Counted from the first letter of the stretch, positions 1 through 9,514 are shown. The stretch: DNA of 64,000 nucleotides from Nocardioides albertanoniae (GCF_006716315.1 NZ_VFOV01000001.1:1532501-1596500), one strand, 5' to 3'. Numbers and translations are program-made. Notes: generated by a model from the sequence alone, not told the origin.

Positions 1-610
1 TGCCGAGCACGGCCGTCAGGGCCGGGGCGCCGCCGTCGAACGGCACCGCCTCGGCGTCGGCTCCGGCCGAGGCGTACGTCAGGCCGCAGGAGACCTGGGC
101 GCCGGTGCCGACGCCCGTGGTGCCGTAGGTCAGCTTCTTCTTCGCCTTCTTGATGTCGTCGAGCGAGGTGATGCCGCTCTTGGGGCCGGTGACCATGACG
201 TAGTCGTCGCGGGAGACACCTTTGATGACGTCGAAGTCGTCGAGATCGGTCACCTCGTCCTTGCTGACCGCGAGCGGGGTGATCGCGAAGAGGGAGGCGT
301 TCTGGATCGCGATGGTCTGGCCGTCGGCCTTGGCCTTGGAGACCTTGTTGGCGGCGAGCGCACCGTTGGCGCCCTCCTGGTTGATGACCGGGAAGGAGGC
401 ACCGAGCTCGTCGGAGAGGCCCTTGGAGACCGCGCGGCTGATCAGGTCGCTCGACCCGCCGGGGGAGGCTCCGACGTACATCTCGACGTTGCCGGACGGG
501 TACTTCTCCTCGCCGCTGCTGCCGCCCGCAGTGTTGGAGACGCCGCAGGCCGAGAGGGCCAGAGCCGCGACGCCGGCGGTCGCGACGAGAAGGGGAGTGG
601 TCGTGCGCAT
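1..610 (-). CDS. Tripartite tricarboxylate transporter substrate-binding protein (TctC/Bug family), partial
   Basis: Only the first 203 codons are inside the window; the gene runs off the left edge. The ATG at 610 follows an AGGAGC ribosome site. The product starts with a lipoprotein signal (hydrophobic stretch, then LSAC lipobox near residue 20), followed by a Bug-type binding fold with the family motif GASPGGSSDLISR. Such proteins capture carboxylates outside the membrane for a TctAB permease. It is divergent from a LysR gene, a usual arrangement for TctC systems. Since the next operon degrades glucarate, a sugar-acid ligand is plausible but is inference. Confidence 0.85.
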   Translation of the reverse strand, partial: MRTTTPLLVATAGVAALALSACGVSNTAGGSSGEEKYPSGNVEMYVGASPGGSSDLISRAVSKGLSDELGASFPVINQEGANGALAANKVSKAKADGQTIAIQNASLFAITPLAVSKDEVTDLDDFDVIKGVSRDDYVMVTGPKSGITSLDDIKKAKKKLTYGTTGVGTGAQVSCGLTYASAGADAEAVPFDGGAPALTAVLG

Positions 611-762
611 CGTTGCTCCTTGGTCCTGGTGGCCGCGCTCGCTCGACATGATGAGGACGCGGCGTCGTGTGACCCCCGACACTAGGAGCCTTGTCGATAC
701 CGGTCCAAGGCCGTTTCAGCATGGAGTGTTCCACCTGGCGCATCGTCGTCTACTGTGGCCGG

Positions 763-1674
763 ATGATCACGCTCGACCAGGTGCGTTCGTTCGTAGCGGT
801 CGCCGAGGAGCTCCACTTCGGCCGCGCAGCAGAGCGGCTGCGGATGACGCAGCCTCCGCTCTCCCGCCAGATCCAGAAGCTGGAGAAGGCCGTCGGCGCC
901 CAGCTCCTCGAACGCGACAACCGCCGGGTCGCCCTGACCGGCGCCGGCGCGGCCTTCCTCGACGAGGCCTACCGGATGCTCAACCTGGTCGAGAGCGCCG
1001 GCGACCTGGCCCGCCGTGTCGATGCCGGTGCCGCCGGGATGGTCCGGCTCGGCTTCACCGCGGTCTCGGCGATCTCGCTCCTCGGCCCGCTGCTGCGCCG
1101 GCTCACCGCCGAGCTCCCCGACGTGGAGGTGCGCCTCTCCGAGCGGGTCACCCTCGCCCAGGTCGACGGCATCCGCCACGGCGAGCTCGACATCGGCCTC
1201 GCCCGACCGCCCTTCGACACCGAGCTGCTCTCCTCCCGCGTCGTCTCCCGCGAGCCCCTGATGGCCGTGCTCCCGCACGACCACCCGCTCGCCGAGCTCG
1301 ACCGCCCCCTGACGCCGCAAGACTTCGAGGGCCAGGTCGTCATCGGCTACCACCCGCAGCAGTCGCGCTACTTCCACGAGCTCACCGTGCGTTTCCTCGC
1401 CAACGCCCACCCCCGCATCGAGCAGCGAGTCCACCAGGTGCTCACCGCCATGCTCCTCGTCTCCGCCGACCGAGGCATCGGCTTCGTCCCCGCCTCCGCC
1501 GCCTCCCTCCACGTCGAAGACGTCGTCCTCCGTCCCCTCGAGCACGGCGGCGGCGACACGCGCCTCGACAAAGACCCCGAACGTCCCGTCGAGCTCCACG
1601 CGATCTGGGCGCGTGGTTCGGTGAGTCCGGTCGTACGGAGGGTGCTGGATGTGATCGTCGAGATGAACCGTTAG
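763..1674 (+). CDS. LysR family transcriptional regulator
   Basis: 303 residues, normal length for the family. The N-terminal helix-turn-helix is clear (residues about 3-60, with HFGRAAERLRMTQPPLSRQI and a following linker helix). The rest is a periplasmic-binding-type effector domain. I chose ATG 763, which begins MITLDQVRSF as LysR proteins usually do; an in-frame start at 691 would add 24 residues of poor character. It is divergent from the TctC gene, so it probably controls that gene and perhaps the glucarate operon beyond the HNH element. The effector is unknown. Confidence 0.9.
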   Translation: MITLDQVRSFVAVAEELHFGRAAERLRMTQPPLSRQIQKLEKAVGAQLLERDNRRVALTGAGAAFLDEAYRMLNLVESAGDLARRVDAGAAGMVRLGFTAVSAISLLGPLLRRLTAELPDVEVRLSERVTLAQVDGIRHGELDIGLARPPFDTELLSSRVVSREPLMAVLPHDHPLAELDRPLTPQDFEGQVVIGYHPQQSRYFHELTVRFLANAHPRIEQRVHQVLTAMLLVSADRGIGFVPASAASLHVEDVVLRPLEHGGGDTRLDKDPERPVELHAIWARGSVSPVVRRVLDVIVEMNR

Positions 1675-2032
1675 TTGGGGTGCTGAGGGGCCTTGGGGTG
1701 AATCGGCGTTGCTGTGCTTGGGCTGCGGGCTTGTTGCTGCGGTGTCGGTGTTTGCCGCCGACCCGTACGCGGAGGGTGTTCACGCCGGCACCCGGAGTAA
1801 AGGACGGCCTGCGGCCGCCGGCTTCGCCGGTCGCCTTCGGCGATCCTTGACACCGGGCACCGCCGAGAAATTTTGGCTGTCTATCGGGTCGGCGGCAGGG
1901 GTCTGGCACGCCACATTCGGGTTGAGTGCCGGGTCGAGAATGGGGGCAGGTCTAGCTGCCCGCAGGGGTGGTCGCGGGGCGCTGTACTAGACGATGACGC
2001 TTTGTGAATCGCTCACAAGCGGACCGCCCGAC
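1675..2032. other. Intergenic stretch without a convincing gene; holds repeat copy A
   Basis: 358 bases between the LysR gene and the minus-strand HNH gene. The only recognisable content is a degenerate copy of the cloverleaf-like repeat (about 1741-1900). Short open frames here have no ribosome site and resemble only frames through the other repeat copies. Confidence 0.6.
1741..1900 (+). repeat. Cloverleaf-like hairpin repeat, copy A (most degenerate)
   Basis: Related to copies at 3430-3610 (opposite orientation) and 21560-21720. The core at 1791-1857 has outer arms CCCGG and CCGGG, with inner hairpins GGCC-TGC-GGCC, GCCGGC-TTC-GCCGGT and CGCC-TTC-GGCG. The TTTTGGCTG and ATCGGG blocks that follow the hairpin in the other copies are also present. 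It faces the other way from copy B, so the two flank the first DUF222/HNH gene as inverted repeats. Confidence 0.75.
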
Positions 2033-3205
2033 TCAGGGGCGTCGGGTGAACCGGACCGTGCCGTCGGGTAACCGTTCGTGCGTGAAACCGGGGGCGTGCG
2101 CCAGGCGATGGTGATGGGGACACAGCAGGATCCCGTCTTTCAGGTCTGTCTTCCCGCCGAGCGACCACGGTGTCAGGTGGTGGGCGTCGCACCACTCTGG
2201 TGGCATGTCACAGCCCTCGGCTTGGCAGCACTTCTGCTGCAACCGGAGTGCTTTGCGCTGAATGGGCTGGAAGAACCTGCTCGAACGGCCCGCATCGAGA
2301 ACCTGGCCGTCGGTGCCGAGGACCCAGGGGATGATCGTCGCGTTGCAGGCCATCTTTCGGGCCTCGGTGGCGCTGATCGTGGTGCCGTTCGCCTCGTCAG
2401 ACCCCAGGATGGCGGTGCCGAGCTCCTTGCGGAGGGCATCGAGTGAGATCACGACGTTGATGGTGGTTGCGTCGCCGCCGTGGCGGGGCAGGGCGTCGGG
2501 GTCGATGGTCTCGAGCAGGCGGGCGAAGCCCTGTCCCATCAGCCGCTCCCACGGCGGCAACGGGGCACCCTTCTCGACGAGTTGTTGCTTACGTGGTTGT
2601 GCCCAGGCCTCGACATGGGTCTTGAACCTCATCCCCAGCGCGACCGGCAGGACACCGTCGAAGCCAACGGTGCCGTCGTGGTTGTCCCAAACACGGAGTG
2701 CGGTCTTTTGCTGAGCGCGTTCTTCTTCGGCGAGGAGGGCTTTGGCTTCGGCGTCTTCGAATCGGGCCGGGTCGATCTCGACCAGGATCCGCTTCCCAAC
2801 AATCCGCAGCTCGTTGGCAGTCAGACGGGTGGCGTAGTCGACCAGGAGCTTCTCGGCGAGCAGCAGGTCTTCGGTGCTTGCGGCGGGGTTGGTCTCGATT
2901 GCGTTCAGGGCCTTGCTGATGGCGCGGGCTTTGTCACGGGAGACCACGCCATCGGCGAGGCCGGCTGCGAGCAGCTCGTGCTTGGACACGGCGGCCGCGA
3001 GCTTGAGCTGCGCACGGGCGGCCGACTTGTCGACGAACAGCTCGGCTCGCATCCAAGCGGAGGCATCCTTGTCGCCGGCCTCAGCGGCGATGTCACCGGC
3101 CGAGGCGAGCACCCGCAGCTCGAGCGCAGCTTGCTGTGCTTTCAAGGTTTCGAGCCGTGCGAGGACGTCCTTCTTCTGACTGGTGCGCCAGTAGGCAGGG
3201 TCCAT
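2033..3205 (-). CDS. DUF222/HNH endonuclease-domain protein (copy 1, start damaged)
   Basis: 390 residues from ATG 3205: a DUF222 (13E12-type) N-terminal region and a C-terminal HNH nuclease motif (CDMPPEWCDAHH ... LCPHHHRLAH, about residues 325-370). It is highly similar to the gene at 21830-23103. Alignment shows that the ancestral start is ATG 3307 with a good AGGAGG site, but its fourth codon is TAG (3296-3298), where copy 2 has GGA. Translation would have to restart at ATG 3205, losing 34 residues. The core domains stay intact, so activity cannot be excluded. Proteins of this family often belong to repeated, presumably mobile, elements in actinobacteria. Confidence 0.8.
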   Translation of the reverse strand: MDPAYWRTSQKKDVLARLETLKAQQAALELRVLASAGDIAAEAGDKDASAWMRAELFVDKSAARAQLKLAAAVSKHELLAAGLADGVVSRDKARAISKALNAIETNPAASTEDLLLAEKLLVDYATRLTANELRIVGKRILVEIDPARFEDAEAKALLAEEERAQQKTALRVWDNHDGTVGFDGVLPVALGMRFKTHVEAWAQPRKQQLVEKGAPLPPWERLMGQGFARLLETIDPDALPRHGGDATTINVVISLDALRKELGTAILGSDEANGTTISATEARKMACNATIIPWVLGTDGQVLDAGRSSRFFQPIQRKALRLQQKCCQAEGCDMPPEWCDAHHLTPWSLGGKTDLKDGILLCPHHHRLAHAPGFTHERLPDGTVRFTRRP

Positions 3206-3307
3206 CGCGAGCAGGTCACCGAGGGAGGTTTCGACGGCAGCGAGAGCAGTCGCAACCGGGTCGCCGGGGCTGGTTCCCCAGTGGTCGACGTGGTTCTAGA
3301 CGCTCAT

Positions 3308-3737
3308 TGCTGACCTCCTCTCAAAGGCGCCTTCGGATACCCTCCATTTTACTCTTTACTGACCAGTAACGCCACCTATTCTCCCAGGTCAAACCACCTT
3401 TTCGCGGCAGCGAGCCAACAGTTAAGCCTCCCGGCCACACTGGTGCCGCCGCCCCGATAATCAGCCAAATCTTTTCTCGATCTGGTCCGGAGTCCAGGAC
3501 CGCGAAGCGGCCGGCGAAGCCGGCGGCCGCAGGCCGTCCTTGACGCCGGACCAGATCGAGAAGACCGTCAAGGAAAGGGTCGGCGGCACACACCACCCCG
3601 AACCACATCCCCCAAGAAGCAACCCCCTTGATGCCCCCAACGCATCACGAGATTCAAATTCGGCCTTGGACAGGCATCACAGAACGTTCCTACCGTGATG
3701 GCACCACCTTGCCTGACAAGACTGAAGGACGTGACTC
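3308..3737. other. Intergenic stretch: 5' leader of HNH copy 1, repeat copy B, glucarate operon promoter
   Basis: 430 bases without a supported gene. Bases 3308-3610 are the conserved leader of the HNH element (minus orientation), including repeat copy B. Bases 3611-3737 should hold the promoter of the glucarate operon. I see an imperfect inverted pair CATCAC (3675-3680) and GTGATG (3695-3700) that could be an operator. The kdgD ribosome site AAGGAC lies just before the GTG start. Confidence 0.5.
3430..3610 (-). repeat. Cloverleaf-like hairpin repeat, copy B
   Basis: Core palindrome 3474-3562. The outer stem is 17 perfect pairs (TTCTCGATCTGGTCCGG and its complement), continued by GTC/GAC and GGAC/GTCC. 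The inside folds into three small hairpins with three-base loops: GGCC-TGC-GGCC, GCCGGC-TTC-GCCGGC and CGC-TTC-GCG. It lies about 170 bases upstream of the original start of HNH copy 1 in the same orientation as that gene, exactly as copy C does for HNH copy 2. Confidence 0.85.
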
Positions 3738-4652
3738 GTGACCGAGTACAGCCCGACCGACCTGGCCGCCCAGCTGAAGAGCGGGCTCCTCTCGTTCCCT
3801 GTCACCCATTTCACCGATGATCTCCAGTTCGACGAGGAGGGCTACCGCAAGCACCTGAGCTGGCTGGCGGAGTATCCGGTGGCGGGGCTGTTCGCGGCCG
3901 GTGGCACGGGGGAGGGCTTCTCGCTGAGCCCGGAGGAGACCGACAGGGTCGTCCGGGCAGCGGTCGACGAGGTCGCCGGAGCGGTCCCGGTGCTGGCGCC
4001 GGCGACGGGCAGCACCGCAAATGCGATCGCGCAGGCGAAGGCGGCGGAGGCGGCGGGTGCCGACGGGCTGCTGCTGATGCCGCCCTATCTCACCGAGGCG
4101 GGTCAGGCAGGTCTGGTCGAGCACGCGAGCCGGGTGTGCGAGGCGACCGGCCTCGGCGTGATCGTCTACAGCCGCGCCAACGCGGTGCTCCGCGACGATG
4201 CGGTGGCCGAGCTCGCCGAGCGCAACCCCACACTGATCGGCTTCAAGGACGGCGTCGGCAACATCGAGCAGATGACGCGCATCTACGCCCGCGTCGGCGA
4301 CCGGCTCACCTACGTCGGCGGCCTCCCGACGGCCGAGACGTTCGCGCTGCCGCTGCTCCAGCTCGGCGTGAGCACCTACTCCTCGGCCCTGTTCAACTTC
4401 GCACCCCAGTGGGCGATCGAGTTCTACGACGCCGTACGCGCCCAGGACCGCGACGAGGTCTACCGTCGCCTCAACGAGTTCGTGATCCCCTACCTCGACA
4501 TCCGCGACCGTACGGCCGGCTATGCCGTCTCGATCGTCAAGGCCGGCCTGGCCGCGATCGGCCGGCCCGCCGGCCCCGTACGACCTCCGCTGACCGACCT
4601 GCGTGACGACGAGCTCGCCGAGCTGAGCGACCTGATCGCCCGGATCTCCTGA
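3738..4652 (+). CDS. kdgD: 5-dehydro-4-deoxyglucarate dehydratase
   Basis: 304-residue member of the DapA/N-acetylneuraminate lyase aldolase superfamily. It converts 5-dehydro-4-deoxy-D-glucarate to 2,5-dioxopentanoate with loss of water and CO2. Visible marks are the phosphate/carboxylate-loop-like [12 protein letters not shown] (about residues 53-64) and the Schiff-base lysine in [10 protein letters not shown] (about residue 171). The GTG start at 3738 follows AAGGAC. First gene of an operon with an aldehyde dehydrogenase and gudD that together form the full glucarate to 2-oxoglutarate route, which makes this assignment firm over other DapA-family activities. Confidence 0.93.
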   Translation: MTEYSPTDLAAQLKSGLLSFPVTHFTDDLQFDEEGYRKHLSWLAEYPVAGLFAAGGTGEGFSLSPEETDRVVRAAVDEVAGAVPVLAPATGSTANAIAQAKAAEAAGADGLLLMPPYLTEAGQAGLVEHASRVCEATGLGVIVYSRANAVLRDDAVAELAERNPTLIGFKDGVGNIEQMTRIYARVGDRLTYVGGLPTAETFALPLLQLGVSTYSSALFNFAPQWAIEFYDAVRAQDRDEVYRRLNEFVIPYLDIRDRTAGYAVSIVKAGLAAIGRPAGPVRPPLTDLRDDELAELSDLIARIS

Positions 4653-4689
4653 CCACGCCGTGACCGAGAACGACCCGAAAGGACAGGGC

Positions 4690-6198
4690 ATGCCCTACCG
4701 CTCGATCATCGCCGGCGCGGACTCCGCGCAGGCCGATGTCGCCGCCGCGACCAGCGCCGCGACCGAGGCCTTCGCCGGCTTCCGCGCCACATCCCCCGAG
4801 GCACGGGCCGACTTCCTCGACGCCGTCGCCGCCGAGATCGAGGCGGCGCGCGCCGAGATCGTGGAGGCGGCAGTCGCCGAGTCGCACCTGCCCGAGGGCC
4901 GGATCAGCGGCGAGGTCGGCCGCACCACCGGCCAGCTGAAGATGTTCGCCGGCGTTGTACGCCGGGGCGACCATCTCGGCGTACGCATCGATCCCGCGCT
5001 CCCCGAGCGCACCCCGCTCCCGCGCGCAGACATCCGCCAGCGTCAGATCCCGCTCGGCCCGGTCGCCGTCTTCGGCGCCAGCAACTTCCCGCTCGCCTTC
5101 TCCACGGCGGGCGGAGACACCGTCTCCGCGCTCGCCGCCGGCTGCCCGGTGGTCGTCAAGGGCCACCCGGCCCACCCGCTCACCGGCTACCTGGTCGCCC
5201 AGGCCGTCACCCGCGCCGTCGAGAAGGCCGGCCTGCACGCCGGCACCTTCTCCTTCCTCCTCGACACCGACCCCGCGGCCGGCCCGCAGACCGGCATCGA
5301 GCTCGGCCAGAGCCTGGTGACCGACCCGCGGATCAAGGCCGTCGGCTTCACCGGCTCCCGCGGCGGCGGCCTCGCGATCGCCGCGGCCGCGGCGGCTCGC
5401 CCCGAGCCGATCCCGGTCTACGCCGAGATGTCGTCGATCAACCCCGTCGTCATCCTCCCCGGCGCCCTCGCGACGGGCGACACGGATGCCCTCGCCACGG
5501 CGTACGTCGGCTCGCTGACCCTCGGCTCCGGCCAGTTCTGCACCAACCCCGGCCTGCTCTTCCTGCCGAGGAGCGAGGCGGGCGACGCCTTCCTTGCCGC
5601 AGCCGGCCGGGCCACCGCCGAGGCCGTCGGCGCGACCATGCTCACCGAGGGGATCGCGCAGGCCTACGAGGCAGGCACCGAGAAGCTGCGCTCCACCGAC
5701 GGCGTCTCCGTCGTCGGCCAGGGCACCGCCGGCGACACCGACGCCCCCGCACCCCAGCTCGTCGAGGCCGCCCGCCTCGCCGGCGTGACCGACGAGGTCT
5801 TCGGCGCCTCCGGCGTCGTGGTGCGCTACGACTCGATCGACGAGCTGCTGCCCAGCCTCGACTCCCTCGAGGGTCAGCTCACCGCGACCGTGCACGCCAC
5901 CGACGCCGACAACGAGGCCGCCGCGCAGGTCGTCTCCGCGCTCGAGCTCAAGGCCGGCCGCATCCTCTTCAACGGCTGGCCCACGGGCGTCGAGGTCGGC
6001 CACGCGATGGTGCACGGAGGCCCGTTCCCGGCCACCTCCAACTCGCTGACCACCTCTGTCGGCAGCCTCGCGATCGAGCGGTTCCAGCGCCCGGTCGCCT
6101 ACCAGGACGTGCCGGCCGCGATCCTCCCCGAGGCCGTGCGCGACGACAACCCGTGGCACCTCGCCCGCCGTATCGACGGCGAGCTGCAGCTGCCATGA
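4690..6198 (+). CDS. 2,5-dioxovalerate (alpha-ketoglutarate semialdehyde) dehydrogenase
   Basis: 502-residue NAD(P)-dependent aldehyde dehydrogenase. The fold signatures are [12 protein letters not shown] near the cofactor site, the glutamate-bearing [10 protein letters not shown], and the catalytic cysteine in [11 protein letters not shown] place the start at ATG 4690, preceded by AAAGGA; an in-frame GTG at 4660 is possible. Its place between kdgD and gudD indicates that it oxidises the KdgD product to 2-oxoglutarate. The stop overlaps the gudD start (ATGA), so the two are translationally coupled. Confidence 0.92.
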   Translation: MPYRSIIAGADSAQADVAAATSAATEAFAGFRATSPEARADFLDAVAAEIEAARAEIVEAAVAESHLPEGRISGEVGRTTGQLKMFAGVVRRGDHLGVRIDPALPERTPLPRADIRQRQIPLGPVAVFGASNFPLAFSTAGGDTVSALAAGCPVVVKGHPAHPLTGYLVAQAVTRAVEKAGLHAGTFSFLLDTDPAAGPQTGIELGQSLVTDPRIKAVGFTGSRGGGLAIAAAAAARPEPIPVYAEMSSINPVVILPGALATGDTDALATAYVGSLTLGSGQFCTNPGLLFLPRSEAGDAFLAAAGRATAEAVGATMLTEGIAQAYEAGTEKLRSTDGVSVVGQGTAGDTDAPAPQLVEAARLAGVTDEVFGASGVVVRYDSIDELLPSLDSLEGQLTATVHATDADNEAAAQVVSALELKAGRILFNGWPTGVEVGHAMVHGGPFPATSNSLTTSVGSLAIERFQRPVAYQDVPAAILPEAVRDDNPWHLARRIDGELQLP

Positions 6199-7532
6199 GC
6201 ACCTCGAACGCTGCGCCCACCATCAGCAAGGTCGAGGTCGTCCCGGTCGCGGGCCACGACTCGATGCTGCTCAACCTCAGCGGCGCGCACGCCCCGTTCT
6301 TCACCCGCAACATCGCGATCCTCACCGACTCCGAGGGTCGCGAGGGCGTGGGCGAGGTGCCCGGCGGCGAGCCGATCCGCCGCACCATCGAGGAGGCCGC
6401 CGAGCTCCTCGTCGGCCGGCCCGTCACCCGCTACCGCAGCCTCCTGCGGCAGGTCTCCACGCGCTTCGCCGACCGCGATGCCGGCGGCCGTGGCGCCCAG
6501 ACCTTCGACCTGCGTACGACCGTGCACGCCGTCACCGCGCTCGAGTCGGCGCTCCTCGATCTCGCAGGTCAGGCCCAAGGTGTGCCGGTCGCCGAGCTGC
6601 TCGGGGAGGGGCAGCAGCGCGACTCCGTGCCGATGCTCGGCTACCTCTTCTACGTCGGCGACCCGGGCCGGACCGACCTGCCCTACCTCCGAGAGCCCGC
6701 GGCTGCCGACGAGTGGGAACGCCTCCGCCGAGAGGTCGCGCTGACCCCCGAGGCCGTCGTACGCCTCGCCGAGGCCGCCCAGGCCCGCTACGGCTTCCAC
6801 GACTTCAAGCTCAAGGGCGGCGTGCTCCCCGGAGAGGAGGAGGTGGCCGCGGTCACCGCGCTCCACGAGCGCTTCCCCGACGCCCGGATCACCCTCGACC
6901 CCAACGGCGGCTGGCCGCTGGCCGACGCGATCCGCCTCCTCGAGGGCAAGGACGACGTGCTCGCCTACGCCGAGGACCCGTGCGGCGCCGAGGGCGGTTA
7001 CTCGGGCCGCGAGGTCATGGCCGAGTTCAAGCGCGCCACCGGGCTGCGCACGGCGACCAACATGATCGCCACCGACTGGCGCCAGCTCGCCCACGCGATC
7101 CGCACCGACGCCGTCGACATCCCTCTCGCAGACCCGCACTTCTGGACCATGTCCGGATCCGTACGCGTCGCTCAGCTGTGCCACGACTTCGGGCTCACCT
7201 GGGGCTCCCACTCCAACAACCACTTCGACGTCTCGCTGGCCATGTTCACCCAGGTCGGCGCCGCCGCGCCGGGGGAGATCACCGCCCTCGACACCCACTG
7301 GATCTGGCAGGACGGCCAGGGCCTGACCGAGGCCCCTCTGCAGATCCGCGACGGCGCCATCGAGGTGCCGACCACGCCAGGCCTGGGCGTACGCCTCGAC
7401 CGCGACCGCCTCGCCGCCGCCCACGAGCTCTACCTCGAGCACGGCCTCGGCACCCGCGACGACGGCGTCGCGATGCAGTATCTGGTGCCTGGATGGACCT
7501 TCGACCCCAAACGCCCCTGCCTGGTCCGTTGA
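6195..7532 (+). CDS. gudD: Glucarate dehydratase
   Basis: 445-residue enolase-superfamily enzyme (mandelate racemase subgroup) that dehydrates D-glucarate to 5-dehydro-4-deoxy-D-glucarate, the first step of this operon's pathway. Seen: the KxK acid/base motif in HDFKLKGG, the metal ligands in DPNGGW and AYAEDPCG, and the GudD-type histidine region [12 protein letters not shown]. Length matches the family. The start ATG 6195 overlaps the previous stop. Gene order is reversed relative to the chemistry, but all three steps are present. Confidence 0.95.
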   Translation: MSTSNAAPTISKVEVVPVAGHDSMLLNLSGAHAPFFTRNIAILTDSEGREGVGEVPGGEPIRRTIEEAAELLVGRPVTRYRSLLRQVSTRFADRDAGGRGAQTFDLRTTVHAVTALESALLDLAGQAQGVPVAELLGEGQQRDSVPMLGYLFYVGDPGRTDLPYLREPAAADEWERLRREVALTPEAVVRLAEAAQARYGFHDFKLKGGVLPGEEEVAAVTALHERFPDARITLDPNGGWPLADAIRLLEGKDDVLAYAEDPCGAEGGYSGREVMAEFKRATGLRTATNMIATDWRQLAHAIRTDAVDIPLADPHFWTMSGSVRVAQLCHDFGLTWGSHSNNHFDVSLAMFTQVGAAAPGEITALDTHWIWQDGQGLTEAPLQIRDGAIEVPTTPGLGVRLDRDRLAAAHELYLEHGLGTRDDGVAMQYLVPGWTFDPKRPCLVR

Positions 7533-7548
7533 CCGCGCCCCCGATCCG

Positions 7549-8337
7549 GTGAGCGCCGAGGTCGCCTGGCTCCTGCTCGCCGGCGTCGGGGCCGGGCTGA
7601 CCGGCTCGGTCGCGGGCCTGGCCTCACTGGTGAGCTATCCGTCATTGCTCGCCGCGGGCCTGCCGCCGGTGATCGCGAACGTGACCAACACGGTGGCGAT
7701 GTTCGGCGTCACCGGCGGTGCCGTCGCGGGCTCGCACCGCGAGCTGCGCGGCCAGGGCAGAAGGATCGGCTGGCTGGCGCTGGCCTCGTTCCTCGGCGGT
7801 GCGGTGGGCGCTGCCCTGCTTCTCACCACCCCGGCCGAGGCTTTCGAGGCGGTGGTGCCCTGGCTCGTCGGCTCCGGCTCGGTGCTCCTGCTGCTTCGCG
7901 ACCGGATCCGGACCTGGGCCGCTTCGCGGGCGGCCGAGCGGCCGCGACCGGGGGCGCTGGGCGGCGATGGGCGGCGTACGTCGGTCCGGGCGTTCGGCTG
8001 GGGAGCGATCGTGTTCGTGCTCGGCATCTATGGCGGGTATTTCGGCGCCGGCGTCGGCATCATCGCGCTCGCCGCTCTCGCGCTCGAGCGCGCCGAGGCG
8101 ATCGCGATCACCAACGCGGTCAAGAACATCGCGACCGGTGTCGCCAACGGCACTGCGGCCATCGCCTATCTCTTCTTCGCCCCGGTCGACTGGCCTGCGG
8201 CGCTCGCCCTCGGATCCGGCGCCGTGCTCGGCGGTTTCCTCGGCCCCGCCATCGTGCGTGTCGCCCCCGAGCGCCCGCTGCGCTGGCTGGTCGGCCTGGC
8301 CGGCCTCGGCCTCGCCGTGCACCTGGCCACCACCTAG
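7549..8337 (+). CDS. TauE/SafE family membrane permease
   Basis: 262 residues with about eight hydrophobic segments and the duplicated TauE/SafE pattern (GLTGSVAGLASLVSYPSLLAAGLPP at the start, GGYFGAGVGIIALAAL in the second half). These proteins move anions such as sulfite or organosulfonates across the membrane; the substrate here is not known. It starts at GTG 7549, 16 bases after gudD, so it is probably co-transcribed and could serve sugar-acid uptake. A strong hairpin follows the stop. Confidence 0.85.
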   Translation: MSAEVAWLLLAGVGAGLTGSVAGLASLVSYPSLLAAGLPPVIANVTNTVAMFGVTGGAVAGSHRELRGQGRRIGWLALASFLGGAVGAALLLTTPAEAFEAVVPWLVGSGSVLLLLRDRIRTWAASRAAERPRPGALGGDGRRTSVRAFGWGAIVFVLGIYGGYFGAGVGIIALAALALERAEAIAITNAVKNIATGVANGTAAIAYLFFAPVDWPAALALGSGAVLGGFLGPAIVRVAPERPLRWLVGLAGLGLAVHLATT

Positions 8338-8339
8338 AC

Positions 8340-8377
8340 CCGCCGAGTCGGCTCGTTATGACGAGCCGACTCGGCGG
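8340..8377 (+). terminator. Hairpin terminator of the glucarate operon (GAGTCGGCTCGTT repeat)
   Basis: Seventeen perfect pairs, arms CCGCCGAGTCGGCTCGT (8340-8356) and its complement (8361-8377), loop TATG, directly after the permease stop. There is no U-tract, as is common in actinobacteria. A lone right arm recurs at 8391-8407, and a full second hairpin with the same GAGTCGGCTCGTT core lies after cbtA at 49245-49280. Confidence 0.75.
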
Positions 8378-8390
8378 GGGATCTGGTGAG

Positions 8391-8407
8391 AACGAGCCGA
8401 CTCGGCA
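8391..8407. repeat. Half copy of the GAGTCGGCTCGTT hairpin
   Basis: AACGAGCCGACTCGG repeats the right arm of the hairpin 14 bases upstream, without a partner left arm after it. It could pair with the left arm at 8340 instead, giving an alternative longer-range hairpin. Confidence 0.6.
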
Positions 8408-8494
8408 CCGATAGGCTCCGGCGCGGTCACAGCAACAGCAACGACCACAGCAGCAACGGCAACAGGTCACAGGCGGCAGGAGCACGGGCGAACG

Positions 8495-9316
8495 ATGTCG
8501 GGCAACATCTCGGTGCGCACCCGGGTGCGTACGCTGGTCGACGACGAGCGATTCCAGAAGATCATCATCGGGGTGATCATCCTCAACGCCGTGGTGCTCG
8601 GCGTGGAGACGATGGTGCCGGAGCATCTGGCCCACGAGCTGGCCCTCTTCGACAGCCTGCTGCTGGCGGTCTTCGTCGTCGAGCTGCTGCTGCGCCTGGT
8701 GGCGTACGGCCCGAGGTTCTTCCTCGACCCGTGGAACGTCTTCGACACCGTGATCGTCGCGATCGCGCTGGTGCCGGCGACGGGGCCGCTCTCGGTGCTG
8801 CGCGCGCTGCGCATCCTGCGGGTGCTGCGGCTGGTCAACTCGGTGCCGTCGATGCGCCGCGTGGTCGACGGGCTGATCAACGCGATGCCGGGCATGGGCG
8901 CGGTCGCGGGGCTGCTGGTGCTGATGATGTATGTCGCGGTGGTCATCTCGACCAACCTCTACGGCGAGATCGCGCCGGAATACTTCGGCGACCTCGGCAC
9001 CAGTGCGTTCACGCTCTTCCAGACGATGACCGGCGAGGCCTGGCCCGACATCGCCCGCACGGTCATGGCCGAGGACCCGACGGCGTGGGTCTTCTTCGTC
9101 GTCTTCATCCTGGTGATGACCTTCGCCGTGCTCAACCTCTTCCTCGCCGTGGTCGTCTCCGGCATGGAGAGCGTGGAGAGCCTCGCCGAGCACGAGGAGG
9201 AGTCCGATGCGGAGATGATGACGCTGCTCACCTCGATGCGCGACGACCTCACCGCCGTACGCGAGGAGCTGGCCGCGGTCCGGGCCGAGCGGTCGCAGGC
9301 TCCCGAGGCCGGGTAG
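8495..9316 (+). CDS. NaChBac-like voltage-gated ion channel
   Basis: 273 residues with six membrane segments typical of single-domain bacterial voltage-gated channels. S4 carries regularly spaced arginines (VLRALRILRVLRLV, about residues 105-120). The pore helix and filter read FQTMTGEAW (about residues 178-186), where NaChBac-type sodium channels have TLESW. S6 is followed by a charged C-terminal tail (residues 225-273) likely to form the usual coiled-coil bundle. ATG 8495 has an AGGAG-like site upstream. Ion preference cannot be read with certainty because the filter differs from the classical one. Confidence 0.88.
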   Translation: MSGNISVRTRVRTLVDDERFQKIIIGVIILNAVVLGVETMVPEHLAHELALFDSLLLAVFVVELLLRLVAYGPRFFLDPWNVFDTVIVAIALVPATGPLSVLRALRILRVLRLVNSVPSMRRVVDGLINAMPGMGAVAGLLVLMMYVAVVISTNLYGEIAPEYFGDLGTSAFTLFQTMTGEAWPDIARTVMAEDPTAWVFFVVFILVMTFAVLNLFLAVVVSGMESVESLAEHEEESDAEMMTLLTSMRDDLTAVREELAAVRAERSQAPEAG

Positions 9317-9329
9317 TCTCGCCCCTGCC

Positions 9330-9514
9330 AGTCGTGCTCCATCGGTGATGGGGTCAGGGAACCCGGTGAGAGTCCGGGACTGACGCGCAGCGGTGAGGAT
9401 GACGGGCGGGGCACGCGCTTCTGCTGAGACCTCAGCGGCAAGGGCAGCCACTGGAGCCTGGCTCCGGGAAGGCGCTCCGCACCGATCGATTCCGAGTCCG
9501 AAGACCTGCTGGCT
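9330..9514 (+). ncRNA. Cobalamin riboswitch 1 (upstream of cobGH)
   Basis: All conserved pieces of the class are in order: the GGGAACCCGGTGAGAGTCC core, GACGCGCAGCGGTGAGG, a peripheral stem ending in GCCACTGG, GGGAAGGCG, and the closing CCGAGTCCGAAGACCTGC. It precedes cobGH by about 75 bases. Cobalamin binding should repress the cobGH-cobIJ-cobM-bluB operon. Confidence 0.93.

Noticed and set aside
682..1599. Long open frame antisense to the LysR gene
   Set aside because: High-GC shadow frame; no ribosome site and the plus-strand LysR domain is complete.
3474..3562. Cloverleaf fold as a tRNA gene
   Set aside because: Arms have the wrong sizes, loops are three bases, there is no anticodon loop, T-loop sequence or acceptor end.
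3321..3608. Open frames through the hairpin repeats (also near 1709-1990 and 21494-21766) as conserved small proteins
   Set aside because: Their similarity comes from the repeat DNA; differences between copies preserve RNA/DNA pairing, not amino acids, and no ribosome sites are present.
4537..6159. Very long minus-strand open frame opposite the aldehyde dehydrogenase
   Set aside because: Low-complexity Gly/Ala/Glu composition typical of a mirror frame; the plus-strand enzyme has all catalytic motifs.
7172..7375. Short minus-strand frame inside gudD
   Set aside because: Shadow frame inside a complete enzyme gene, with no supporting signals.
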